Made by a program: the position numbers and the translations under genes
In this document: piece by piece, positions 49,480-59,644 of the stretch
Layout of the letters: every line of letters starts with the position of its first letter
How positions within the stretch are numbered: the first letter of the stretch is position 1
NCBI GenBank assembly: GCA_014529385.2
Contig: CM043950.1
Span: 150,290,945 to 150,354,944, forward strand
From: Adiantum capillus-veneris
Taxonomy: Eukaryota; Streptophyta; Polypodiopsida; Polypodiales; Pteridaceae
DNA length: 64,000 nucleotides
Direction: 5' to 3'
The notes under the pieces: generated by a model
The model's database searches: none
What the model saw: the letters and a program-made list of their open reading frames with translations, nothing else
Told to the model about the DNA's origin: nothing

Positions 49480-50828
49480 GGAAAATTGTATTTCTTTAAA
49501 TGACATCCACTAATCCAATTAGCCATTGGTTCACCATCTAGGGTGGACAATTTTACTACTCCACTTGGATATACATCTTCAATGATAAATGGTCCGTTTC
49601 CCTCTTTCTTAAACTTGGGAATGTGTTGCTTAAGGGAATAGACTAGAACTAAGTCCCTTTCTTGAATATTTTTGTGATTATGTGGGAATCAAAAAATTAT
49701 TTTTGTTTCCGCTTTTGTGCATAGATATGAGCTATAGCAGTTAGCCTTTGCTCATCTAGCTTTTCCAAATCTTCAAGTCTTTCTGACAATTCATGTCCAG
49801 TTCACTCAAGATTCTGTGCTACCCTTAATGTCGGCAATAGAAATTCTATTGTTAGTATGGAATCAAGACCATAAACAAGATTAAAGGGTGTAGCATTTAG
49901 AGCTATTTTGAATGAAACGATAAGCCCATAGATCAGCATGGATATTCAACTCCCAGTCTGTCCTTCCTGAACTAACCACTTTAGTCAGCAGCGAGCTAAG
50001 AATTTTATTCGTATGCTCAACTTGTCCGTTTGCTTGTGGGTGATAGGGAGCTGATTTGTTATGGATGACCATAAACTCATTAAGCAAAGACTCTATTACC
50101 TCATTGAGGAAATGAGTTCCCCAATCACTGACAATCTCTATTGGCAGTCCATATCTCATGAATGCATACTCATATAAGAATGCAGTAGTGGTTCTGGCAT
50201 CATTCTTTTGAATTGCTTTATCCTTGGCCCACTTGGTCAAATAGTCTGTAGCTACAATGATATATTGAGCTTGAATTCTATAAGCAGGTGGTTGTATTGG
50301 TCCATCAAAATCTATACCCCATTTTGCAAAGGCTCTAGCCCCCATCATTGGTCTTAAGGGCATGCTATCTACTCGTGTTGGCATTTTTGCTCGTTGACAA
50401 GCATCACATCTTCAAACATATTCTTCGGCATCTTCAAAAAGTGTTGGCCACCATATGCCTGCCATCAAGATTGCTCTTGCGGTGGTCTCACTAGAAAAGT
50501 GACCTCCAGCTAATCCAGCATGTGCTTGTTCTATAATCAGAATATACTCGTTTTCATTTGCACAAAGACGCAAATGTTGATCTTTACCTCTCCGATACAA
50601 TTGTTTCCCAATAAGAGCATAGTCTCTTTCTTTAGTTTCAATTTCTCTTTGACAGCATTTACTCATATCCTCAGGAAATGTTTGGCTCGATAAGTAAGTA
50701 ACCAGATAATTACTCCACATAGGAACAGGTGACATTTGAAACAATGTTACATGAGAATGGGTGTTTGTTTTTGACATTGAGGGAAATATTTTACAAAAGA
50801 TCTGACATCTCTCCTCATAGTCGGCCAA
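49480..50828 (-). pseudogene. Gypsy integrase of element D
   Basis: On the minus strand, the zinc-binding region (HAGLAGGHFSSETTARAIL, stop, RCDACQRAK) is followed by the catalytic core. That has WGIDFDGPIQPPAYRIQAQY (first Asp), LPIEIVSDWGTHF (second Asp) and YHPQANGQVEHTNKILSSLL (Glu). Thus H-H-C-C and D-D-E residues are all present, though a stop lies between the zinc and core parts. It then continues as DWELNIHADLWAYRFIQNSS and into the GPF-like end near 49500-49600. Integrase inserts the cDNA into nuclear DNA. Confidence 0.8.
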
Positions 50829-50959
50829 AATACTCCAAGTCTCAAGATTTGTTGCGTAGTTTGGTCTTTCGCAAAGTGAATTCCTACTATGGTAACAAGT
50901 GCTTGACTTAGGTATTGTTCTTTTTCTTCAGGGTTAATTCATAAAAGCAATATCCCATC

Positions 50960-51640
50960 CTAATTTCTTTTGTATAGCCTTCCAGCTAGTAATTGATACA
51001 TAGCCGATTGCTCGATTAAACCGATTGTGATAGGAAGTGGTATTTGTGAATCCACTTGAGCTATTGTCATCAATGACATAATGTTTTCTAACCATCTAGG
51101 TATCATTTCCACAGATAACAAATAGGAATCTGGTAGATCATCGTCTACCCCTTTAGGTGATTCCCCTGAAACAATCCTTGACAAATGATATGCTCGTTGA
51201 TGTGTAGTGCTTTTTTTTACAACCACAGTGAAATAAAATTTGAGAAGAATGATGAACCATCTCACTATTCTCCCTGTGTTGCATGGCTTGTTGACCAAAT
51301 ACAACAAAGCTTGGTGGTCCACAAAGAACACAAACTTTTTGGCCAATAGGTAATGTCTATACTTTTTAACGGCATAGATCATTCCTAGTCCTTCTCTTTC
51401 GGTGGTGGTGTAATTCTTTTCTGCCATGTTCAATTGTCGGCTAGCATAAGAAATAGGAAAGTCAATTTTTCCGTCTCCTGGTTGAGCTAGTATACAACCG
51501 ATAGCAAAACTAGAATCATCCACATGTACGTGGAATACCTTATCCCAATCTGGTGCTTTCAATATTGGAGCTGAGGTGAGAGCTTTCTTAAGCTTCATGA
51601 AGGATTCTTCACATGCCTTGGTTTATTCAAAGTGCGTAAT
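50960..51640 (-). pseudogene. RNase H and connection domain of element D
   Basis: The minus-strand frame has MKLKKALTSAPILKAPDWDK, FHVHVDDSSFAIGCILAQ, FPISYASRQLN, TTTEREGLGMIYAVKKYRHY, LLAKKFVFFVDHQALLYLVN and GRIVRWFIILLKFYFTVV, a gypsy RNase H with its catalytic Asp/Glu pattern. This is the family copy from which the inverted piece in element C can be recognised. The frame stays open for 212 codons. Confidence 0.8.
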
Positions 51641-51718
51641 CAAGCTATACATGGGTTTTAGAATTATAGCATACATGTAAATGAACCATCGATAATATCC
51701 ACAATGTCCCATGAAGGC

Positions 51719-52602
51719 TTATACTCCCTTGACTGTTGTTGGTTTAGGCAAATCAGCAATGACATGAATCTTCTCAATATCATTAGCTATGCTATTTTTA
51801 GACACTATATGTCCAAGAGGTTTTCCTTGTCTTCCCATGAATGTGCACTTTTCAGGATTTAAGCAAATCCTATAAAGTCTACGTTTCTTGAATACCTTTT
51901 TGAGGTGTTCAAAATGATCAGCCCGGATTGATGAATGTACGCATAGATCCTCCATATATACTTCTAAGAATTTCTGAAGATACTCTTTGAAAGCATGGCT
52001 CATCAACCTCTGAAACGTGGCTGGAGCATTAGTTAACCCAAACGGCATAACCCGATAGGCAAATATACCCCATTGTGTTGCAAAAGCAGTTTTATGCTGA
52101 TCTTTTGGGTAAGCCAAAAGTTGATTGTATCCCGAAAAGCTGTTTAAGAATATGTAAGCTTCTATCCTGCAACTCGTTTCAAAACATGTGCAGTTATCAG
52201 AAGAGGAAAGTTGTCTCTAATGGTAGCTGTATTCACCTTTTTGAGATTAACACACACTCGTAATTTTCCATTCTTCTTAGGTACTACCACAATTGGAGAC
52301 ACCCAATCTGTGTGTTCAATTTCGTAAATAAATCCAGCTTCCTTTAGTTTTTCAATATCTTCTTTGATCTTCCTGGAAAATGTTTCGTTATATGTGTATG
52401 GTCTCTGTCTACTTAGTTTCACATCATCTCTCATGGGTATAGTATGTTGATAGATTTTTGGATCAACACCCTTGAGATCCTTGTAAGACCAAGCGAAGAT
52501 ATCTCGGTATGCCTTTAACAAGCTTAGCAAAAGTTTTTCTTCTTCTTCTGCTAGGTCATTTGCAATGTAAGCAGGTCTAGGCTCTTCTCCTGGTTCATCC
52601 AA
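51719..52602 (-). pseudogene. Reverse transcriptase of element D
   Basis: Frames 52602-52162 and 52117-51719 show LLKAYRDIFAWSYKDLKGVD, QHTIPMRDDVK, IEKLKEAGFIYEIEHTDWVS, VVVPKKNGKLRVCVNLKKVN, then QWGIFAYRVMPFGLTNAPAT, FLEVYMEDLCVHS and KCTFMGRQGKPLGHIVS. The order and spacing are those of a Ty3/gypsy RT. The catalytic box reads YMED instead of YxDD, so one metal-binding Asp is replaced by Glu. A frame break at about 52140 separates the fingers from the palm. Confidence 0.8.
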
Positions 52603-53009
52603 ATCTACCCTTTAAGCATTTTCAGGCCCTTCGTAAGATTCGCCTTATTTCCATACAATCATGATTTTCCGATCTTGGAGAGTATACTTTCTGTAATGAG
52701 ATGGAACATGCATTACATCCTTACCATCCTCTTCCGTGGTTTCCATTTCAGTTGTGTATATCTCCTTTAGAGCTTTTTTTAACTCTTGATATTTATTTTT
52801 CCACTCGACTCTGGTCATGAGAGGTTTTTATCCTGAGATTTTTCTTGAGTACCCTTTCTTGTTTTTCTCGATGTCTGAGACATTTCTGAGTTTTTGTTTG
52901 AAGGATATCTCTGCTAGTTATTTTGTCCTTGACAAAATCATTAGCATCTATCTACATCAAGAATTGTGTTTTACTGGAGACTAATGGCATACGTCGTGTT
53001 TTCACAATT

Positions 53010-53996
53010 TTAGTGTCTCTCATTTCGTCTAAACCACTTTTGTCTTCTTGATTTCTGGTTTGGAAAGTCAAAAAACTTTTCCTCCCCTCCCTTTAAGAGT
53101 AACTTAGCTCTTGTATGCTCTTTTTCTAACCCCGAATCTTTTGAGGTAGCTGAGTGTTCATCTAACTCATAAGTTGCATCGTAATAGAGGTCTAAAAAGA
53201 CTTGTTGAGGTTTCATTATGTCCTTGGGTTCCTCATATTCGTTTTCAATGTTGAGGACTGACATCATTTGGATGGGAATTATGTCGTAGTTATCCTCATT
53301 GCAAAATTGAGTAGGCATAGACATATTCACACATACATCCATTGTCGCTAAAATTTGAGTCCACTCGAGTGGCTCAAATAAATTCTCTGGAAAGGGTTCA
53401 GGTATGTAGGCTTCGTATGTGCAGTCCCTTTCTAGGATACATTCTTCTCACCTTAAGGTTCCATTATCTAAAGCTCCATACATCCAAATAGGAGTGTCTT
53501 TGTTTAACCATGATGGGAGTTTAGTTTTAGCCAAACAGACTGAATCAAACTCTTAGATAGGTGTTTTCAAGACATCTCTATAAGTGTGATCTTTTAGATA
53601 GACTCTTGTTATAGATCCCACCTGCTTCAAGTACAAATAGTTGTTTCCTCAATCTTGGATAAGTTGTACCTGTCACATGAAAGGTCTTTCCAATCTGATT
53701 TCATAGTTGAGTTTTTTCCCAAAGTCTACTATGGCAAAAGTGTGTTGATATTCAATTTCACAGGAATTGACTATATCACTTTTTCAAGCAGCCCTAGTGG
53801 TATCTCAATGTGTCCGTCAGCGAACTGCAATTTCATGCAAGTTTGTCTAATGGCTGGTTGTCCCCAGGATTCCCATACTACTTTAGTGGCTATGGCTATG
53901 CCAGCTCCACTATCTAGTATTGCCATGGTTTCAATGTCATTATATTTCACTAGGAGGGTGGTGTTCTCTTCTTCCCCTTCATTAGGGGAATTTTGA
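53010..53996 (-). pseudogene. Protease and linker of element D
   Basis: The minus strand at 53996-53770 reads EGEEENTTLLVKYNDIET, then AILDSGAGIAIATKVVWESW and the CMKLQFADGHIEIPLGLLEK strand region, an intact retropepsin core. The linker at 53342-53010 (MDVCVNMSMPTQF, YDIIPIQMMSVL) matches element C. The left half of the element (LTR, gag) is missing. D sequence breaks off at roughly 54000-54100, next to the four-gene region. Confidence 0.75.
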
Positions 53997-54099
53997 GGTC
54001 ATTTTTGTGCCTTTTAGCGTGTAGAGAAAGAGTGGTCTCAACCAATGGTTGAAGAGCTTCCGTTACGGAACCTCTATTTTTGAAAACTCACAAAAAAAG

Positions 54100-54359
54100 C
54101 AAATATTCTATCTTTACCGCAACTTTGAGCTGGTAAATAGCAATGTAAACAAGTAAAAGTGCAAAGGCATTCAATAGCTTTCGCTTTCAGAAAGACATAC
54201 TTCTCATATTATATTGTTTTCATTTTGCACGTCGTCATCATAAAACAACGTTTGGATTCTATCTCATGATCTTTTCCAGATTTGAACCGTTTTTTGCACA
54301 TTCTGCTTATTCTTCTCTTGAACTCAGACTAGACTTCTCTGCTCATTTATTTTTTCACC
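54100..54359 (+). promoter_or_regulatory. Upstream region of gene 1 and probable element edge
   Basis: Retrotransposon D sequence fades out by about 54100, and the ATG of gene 1 is at 54360. The interval holds AT-rich blocks (a TATATT-like run at 54208-54214) that could be the core promoter. I see no clear terminal inverted repeat that can be paired within the window. Confidence 0.35.
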
Positions 54360-55664
54360 ATGGAATCTTCATCACGATCAAAACGACCAAGAACTTCCAT
54401 TGAAGCCATTGTCACTTACAACACGATTGATCAAAATGGAGAATGGATTCCAATAACTATACACAAAGGAACGTGGATACTAATGCAACAGAACAAGAGA
54501 ATAAAGTCTTCCACCAAAAACTCTTTCTTGGCGGGATGGAAGGGCATTGTTAAAGATTTCAGCTTTGGCGACAACAAAAAATCAATCAAAGAGGTGCTGG
54601 TGCAGCATGTGTACATGCATAAAGATCTGCATATTAACTCAGAGAGTTCTGCTTTGCCATTACATAGACCAAACTGTAAGTCTCTTAACTTCAATTCTTA
54701 TTTGTAATGCATGTTGTATAAGGTTATTTGTTGTACAGATTTGTATCCTTCAAACATTATGGAATGGCAGCCAGTAGAATGTGTTATAAATATTCTGGAT
54801 GTGTGTCATGGATCAATTGGTGAAGAAATATACAAGGGAAGGACTAAGGGTTCATTGGCAGAGAATGGAATATTCTTCTTTGACCATTATTATGTTCCAC
54901 CTAGAAGGACTGGAGAACTTGGAGCCACAACTAAGCTAGACTTGCCTGATTTCAAAAGTGGAGAATGGTCACTCCCTAGCTCAAATACAAGTGAGGGCTA
55001 CAGGTGCAAACTGTTTTGTGAGATTCAAAAGTGTTTGAAAGCAAACATAGCAAGCAAACAGAGTAGAATTTCTATATTCATGCCCATTACAGTTTTTGTA
55101 GACTTCTTCTCTAATGCTGAAGTCAGAAAATCTAGAACAATGTTTTCAGTGAAGACTTTAGACTCAACAAATGTACTTGAATTTGTGGATGAGGGTTGGA
55201 ACACCAAAACAGTGAATGGAATCACTTGTAATGTGCAAGCTGGCTCAATTGCTTGCAAATACATGATAGGGACACAAAACTTCATTATGTCATTTTATTA
55301 CAGAAGATGGCACTATGTTGGTGGTCAGCTAACTCCACTTGATCAAGACATGGAGGACTTCATTGACAGCCCAATAGAAGACATTGATATATGGGTAAAC
55401 AATGAGCATCTGTCAATTGTAAAGATAAGAGGCATGTGTAGCTTACATCAATTGAGATTGGACCTGCAAAATGATGAAATTGAACTGCCCACAACATTCT
55501 GCTTTCAAATAAATGGTGGAAAGGTAACTGTTATCACTAAAAGTCTCTTGTTCTCTTATTGGTTCTTTATTTAACTTGGGCTGTTTTTGTAGGTATCAAA
55601 AAGGAATGAAAAGAGGCTACAATGCAAGGACATTTTGGATGGCATTGTACATTTGGTGCCTTGA
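54360..55664 (+). CDS. Gene 1: probable BAH-like chromatin protein, three exons
   Basis: Model: exons 54360-54675, 54739-55523 and 55593-55664, with GT-AG introns (GTAAGT...TTGTACAG; GTAACT...TTTTGTAG), giving 390 residues. The start MESSSRSKRPRTS has a short basic nuclear-signal-like patch. Residues about 25-155 follow the BAH-domain pattern. There is a HKGTWILM strand, WKGIVKDFSF, a VLVQHVYMHKDL strand, then the hallmark R-P-N-Y-L-Y-P-S-N followed by MEWQPVECVINILDV, and FFFDHYYVPP. BAH domains bind nucleosomes or modified histone tails; that function is family knowledge, and the match is by eye. The C-terminal third (IVKIRGMCSLHQLRLDLQND, then ELPTTFCFQINGGK and KDIL) has an alternating pattern suggestive of a beta-grasp domain. 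It converges with gene 2. Confidence 0.6.
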
Positions 55665-55684
55665 ACATCCTTTAAGGCAATTTT

Positions 55685-55772
55685 GTAACACATGACCTGC
55701 AAGGATCTTGTTTTGTATCACATGACCTGCAAGGATCTTGTTTTGTATCACATGACCTGCAAGGATCTTATT
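55685..55772. repeat. 30 bp tandem repeat, about three units
   Basis: The unit ACATGACCTGCAAGGATCTT plus GTTTTGTATC occurs three times just downstream of the gene 1 stop codon. Confidence 0.9.
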
Positions 55773-55914
55773 GAAATAAAGATCTAAAAGGATCTTTATT
55801 TTGTTATTGAAATGCAACTTTTCCAAACATCAATGATTTTACTTCAATGATTTGATTTTGTAACAGAGTCTTAAAACAAGGTGATCAAAATGTATTCAAT
55901 TTCAAATATTTGCA

Positions 55915-56160
55915 ATGACATAGACAATTGGATACAAGTGGGCTATAGAATAGACAATTGGATACAAGTGGGAAGCTTGATACAAGTGGGAAGCTTGATA
56001 CAAGTGGGCTACAATTAGATACAAGTGGGAAGCTTGATACAAGTGGGCTGCAAAAAGCTTGATACAAGCTTGATACAAAAATCTTGATACAAGCTTGATA
56101 CAAAGGGCTATAGAATAGACAATTGGATACAAGTGGGAAGCTTGATACAAGTGGGCTACA
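55915..56160. repeat. Short tandem repeats between convergent genes 1 and 2
   Basis: The roughly 18 bp unit GATACAAGTGGGAAGCTT alternates with GATACAAGTGGGCTACAA and shortened forms. About 12 units lie between the gene 1 and gene 2 3' ends, and AAGCTTGATACAAG recurs at 56046-56102. The open frames across it are simple repeats. Confidence 0.85.
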
Positions 56161-56162
56161 AA

Positions 56163-56339
56163 AAGCTAGAATAGTTTTCTGCAAGGAGTTTTCCTGTCCC
56201 TAGGGGTTGGTGCTTTTGCAGTGGGCTCTTTTGTCCTGGGAGATTTTCTTGTGGGCTCTTTGGCAGGAGGGCTTGAGGGATGCTTCCTCTTTCTCTTATC
56301 ATCCATCTCTTCACTTGCCTTTTCCTACTCACCACTCTC
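56163..56339 (-). pseudogene. In-frame basic tail beyond the gene 2 stop codons
   Basis: In the same frame as the last exon, after TAA (56340-56342) and a TAG a few codons on, the sequence continues open: EEMDDKRKRKHPSSPPAKEP, then TRKSPRTKEPTAKAPTPRDR, ending near 56163. The S/T-P-x-K/R motifs look like those of linker histones. It was probably part of the ancestral protein and is lost from this copy, unless an unseen intron removes the stops. Confidence 0.5.
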
Positions 56340-58273
56340 TTATCCCTCTTCACTTCCCTTTTCCTCTTCTAGTTTTGCTTTCCCCTTTGCCTTTTCTAGC
56401 TTTGCTTTCCCCTTTGCCTCTTCTAGTTTTGCTTTCCCCTTTGCCTTTTCTAGCTCTTCAGCATCATCATCTTTAAATACCTCTTGAAGTCGTCCATTTG
56501 CTTCAATCATATACTTGATAATATTTGCTCTTGTCAACCATACATGGTTCTCACTATAGCACCCTCTGTTGATCTATACAAGGCAATAGAAAGCAAGTTT
56601 TAGGAACAATAAAATGAGAAAAAATACAGCTAGCAAATATGAAATATGCTATACTTCTATATTCTGATTGTCATTGCAGTATATGAAGTCCAAGAGGAGC
56701 TTGGCATTTGTCACTACCCTCCATCCACATGAATGGCTTTCAGGTTGGATTGGAACCTGCAACTCATTACATGTATTTATGGGAAAAAATATTTGAGGAT
56801 AATCCATTGAAGTGAACAAAACATAAAGAATTCCAACCTTCACAACTGAAAATTGGATTTCACTCAGCATCTTTGGCATGGGTGGACAATTCTCCAGTGT
56901 CTCTATAAATCTTGTAGCAACACTGTCCAAAATTCTTTATTAAAAGTATGTGCTTGAGGTTCTGCTTGTGGTTTACAAAATGTGTCTGCTACTATACTTA
57001 CAATTTTGCTTGACCATGCACTCCACCAAGAGAATTGACAAAGTAGCATTTTCTTTTCACAATATCAATTGCAATTAAACTCCAATGTGAGCTAAAAAAC
57101 AAGCCTCAGTTAGCCTTCTAACATGAATTAGTAAATTCTCTTCACAAGGTGTAGGTAGGAAACTTACCTCTCATGATAGGGAATCAAGAAAATTTCACAG
57201 ATTTCCAAGTCCACATGAATCAACCACTTTGTGAGCTCTCTAATATTTGTCTCTGTCCTGAGAAAGTGGGAGATAGAAGGGTCTAAAAAAGGCTCATATG
57301 TATGCATCATTAACCTGGTACAAGATATTGTTATATAAAGAGTTCTTGCTATAAACAAAAATACATAGGAAAACAAAAGCAACCTGAGGCATGTGATAAG
57401 GAGTGGAGAATTGATCTCCTTGGTCCAGTCCTTGAGAATTTCCAAGGTCTCAGAGTCAAGTGAATTGTAATCCTCCCTAGGATCCTCCTCACTGAATAGA
57501 GCGACAACAAAACCAGTAGGATTGACACTCCTCAAGAGGGGCACTAGTTGAGGTTCCAACAGGTCAAGCTCCTTTCTCTCTGCAATTTCCTTGTCTTCCT
57601 TTGCTCTCTTTTTCCTTTCCTTTTCCTCTTCTTCAGTAATATCAACTACTCCTACTTCAGGCTCCTTGGGCTTCCTCCATGGAGGAATGTTGAGAATATT
57701 AAAGGACTTAATATCATGCATAGGGATAGGATCCAACATTCTTGAAAACCTGTATCTCAGCCTCCTGAGGGTGATCATGTCTTTGTCCATCAAAGTAGCC
57801 CTATGGGCATGAGCTGCACAGATATAGGCATCTTGGAAAAGCTCAATCATAAAGTCCTCAGAAGCCTCTTGGATACATGCTAATGCAGTTCGAGTCCACC
57901 TCATGTCAATCTTGTACTCCTCTGCAACTTGTCTGCATAGTCTTTGGAAGGGCAGTTTGGGAATTGCAAGATTGATGGCCTTTATGGCCTTCCTTATCTC
58001 TCTTAGACATTTGACCCCCTGCTTGAACTTTCTCTTTGTAAGGAGAGGCTTAAGCTGCACTGGCTTGAAAGCTTTCCTCTGATGTGTAGTCTTTCTTTTG
58101 CTTGGTTGAGGGTCAGGTGTACTTGGTTTAGGGTCCTTCCTCTGAGATGTGCTCTCCTTTGGTTTTGAAGTACCAGCTAAAGCTTTGCTAGGTTGAGCTT
58201 CTTCTTCATCTTCGGATAGAGGCTTATCAACCGGCTTATCAACCTTCCTTGCAGTCTTCTTGGTCCTTGCCAT
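56340..58273 (-). CDS. Gene 2: histone H3-fold protein fused to Ulp1/C48-type protease
   Basis: Six-exon model: 58273-57384, 57314-57168, 57091-57002, 56922-56838, 56756-56655, 56573-56340. All introns are GT-AG and the phases match, giving about 515 residues. The start MARTKKTARK mimics the H3 tail. Residues 86-178 align with the H3 fold: CLREIRKAIK, KLPFQRLCRQVAEEYKIDMR, TALACIQEASEDFMIELF, CAAHAHRATLMDKDM. RWT and QEASED recall CENH3. After a charged linker, a C48-type protease follows: WLIHVD, His348-Trp (SHWSLIAIDI), Asn365 (CYFVNSLGG), Gln408 and Cys414 (PIQPESHSCGW). The H-to-N spacing (17) and Q-to-C spacing (6) equal those of yeast Ulp1 His514-Asp531 and Gln574-Cys580. The end has KAKGKAKLEE repeats. 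A TAA closes the frame; a basic tail continues in frame beyond it and a second stop. Expected role: nucleosome incorporation with SUMO or ubiquitin-like cleavage (inference). Confidence 0.8.
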
Positions 58274-58335
58274 CTTCAAAAGGGATTTCCGTACATAGTG
58301 GAACACAACAAACATTAGTAAAAAAAGTAAACGAT

Positions 58336-59020
58336 GTATATTTAGTGGCACACATTTCCGTACATAGTGGAACACATTGTGGTGACACCCCGTAGGCGAA
58401 ATCACAAAGGGACCAATGTCCTCACACTAACGGTGGTCGCGCACGGCGTGATGGAGCATTACAAAATATGGTGACACTTTGTACGCGAAATTGCGAAAGA
58501 AGCACAGTCTTCCCACTTACCAAATTCGCGCACGGGGTGACGGGAGTCCCAAGCGGTGATAACCTCTTAAACATCTTGAGACACATGTTGTACGCATGGT
58601 GAAAATAATGGCACACATGAGGTACACATCGTAAACATGATCACACATGAACACATTGCCTTGAAACTCTGTAAGCGAAATGACAAAATGTCCTTCAAAA
58701 TGTATATTTAGTGGCACACATTTCTGTACATAGTGGAACACATTGCGATGACACCCCGTACGCGAAATCACAAAGGGACCAAAGTCCTAACACTAACGGT
58801 GATCGCGCATGATGTGACGGAGCATTACACAGTTACGGTGACACTTCGTACGCGAAATTTCGAAGGGAGCAAAGTCCTCCCACTTACCAAATTCGCGCAC
58901 GGGGTGACGGGAAAACCAAGCGGTGAAAACCTCTTGCGGTACACATCGTAAACATGATCACATATGTGGACATAGTAGAACACATTGCTTTGAAACTCGG
59001 TACGCGAAATGATAAAAGAG
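58336..59020. repeat. CpG-rich tandem duplication in the divergent gene 2/gene 3 promoter region
   Basis: Two units start GTATATTTAGTGGCACACATTT at 58336 and 58702, period 366 bp; the second unit is about 50 bp shorter. Each unit contains several copies of TACGCGAAAT, and of CGCGCACGG followed by GTGACGG. CpG density is far above that of the rest of the window. The first unit abuts the gene 2 ATG (58273). The second ends about 600 bp before the gene 3 ATG, so the array may act as a shared promoter or as the element's transposase-binding repeats. Confidence 0.75.
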
Positions 59021-59644
59021 GCAAAGTCTTCTCACTTACAAATATCGCGCACGGTGTACGCTCAAAGCGCTCGAAATTTTGGGTTGTGGAACTCCTTCAA
59101 AACCTCATTCAAAATGAGCTTAGTTTGGGCTTTAAGGATGTTTATATAGGGTGCATGGCGCAAGTCCCTAGGCGCCTAAAAACTAGCCGTTGGACCAAAC
59201 TTCGAGGCAGCAACGGATTTGCACACTTCCCGAGGCGGCGTTTTTGCCCATAAAAGGAACCTACCCAACCCGTTGATTCGCTTATTGTCATTCACGAATT
59301 TAAGCCTCCAACCCTCCAAGCGACACACCGCGACACCCGTGCGCGATTTTGGTGGACGTCAACCTCTTCCTAGCAATAGGAAAACGCGTACCAAGTGTCA
59401 CAGTGCGCGTTGTTAGTGAGTGACGAGTTTCTCTTAACTTCTCAAAGTTCGCATAGCAAGTGACAAACATAGCATGTCACAATTTTATGTAATTCTTTTC
59501 TGCTTGCGCTTAATTTGTGAGCCTAATTTGCTTGACAATTTTATGCTTTTAATTTGTTTGTAGACTTGATATAAAGAAGGGTGGTTAATGTCTTGATAGA
59601 CTTCTCTTTTCTCTTTTTCAGCTGAGCATTTGTGGATTGTCATA

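Noticed and set aside
53655-53996. Plus-strand 113-codon frame
   Set aside because: It is antisense to the retropepsin of element D, whose AILDSGAG core is unambiguous on the minus strand.
57548-57812. Plus-strand frames within gene 2 exon 1
   Set aside because: They are antisense of the charged linker of gene 2, with no motif and no splice signals.
58274-58405. N-terminal extension of gene 2 upstream of MARTKK
   Set aside because: The upstream frame lies in the CpG-rich promoter repeat, and the histone-like MARTK start is a better initiator.
59630-59644. Upstream non-ATG start for gene 3
   Set aside because: The codon at 59630 is TTG; the first ATG in frame is 59645, just after a plausible 5' UTR splice acceptor.
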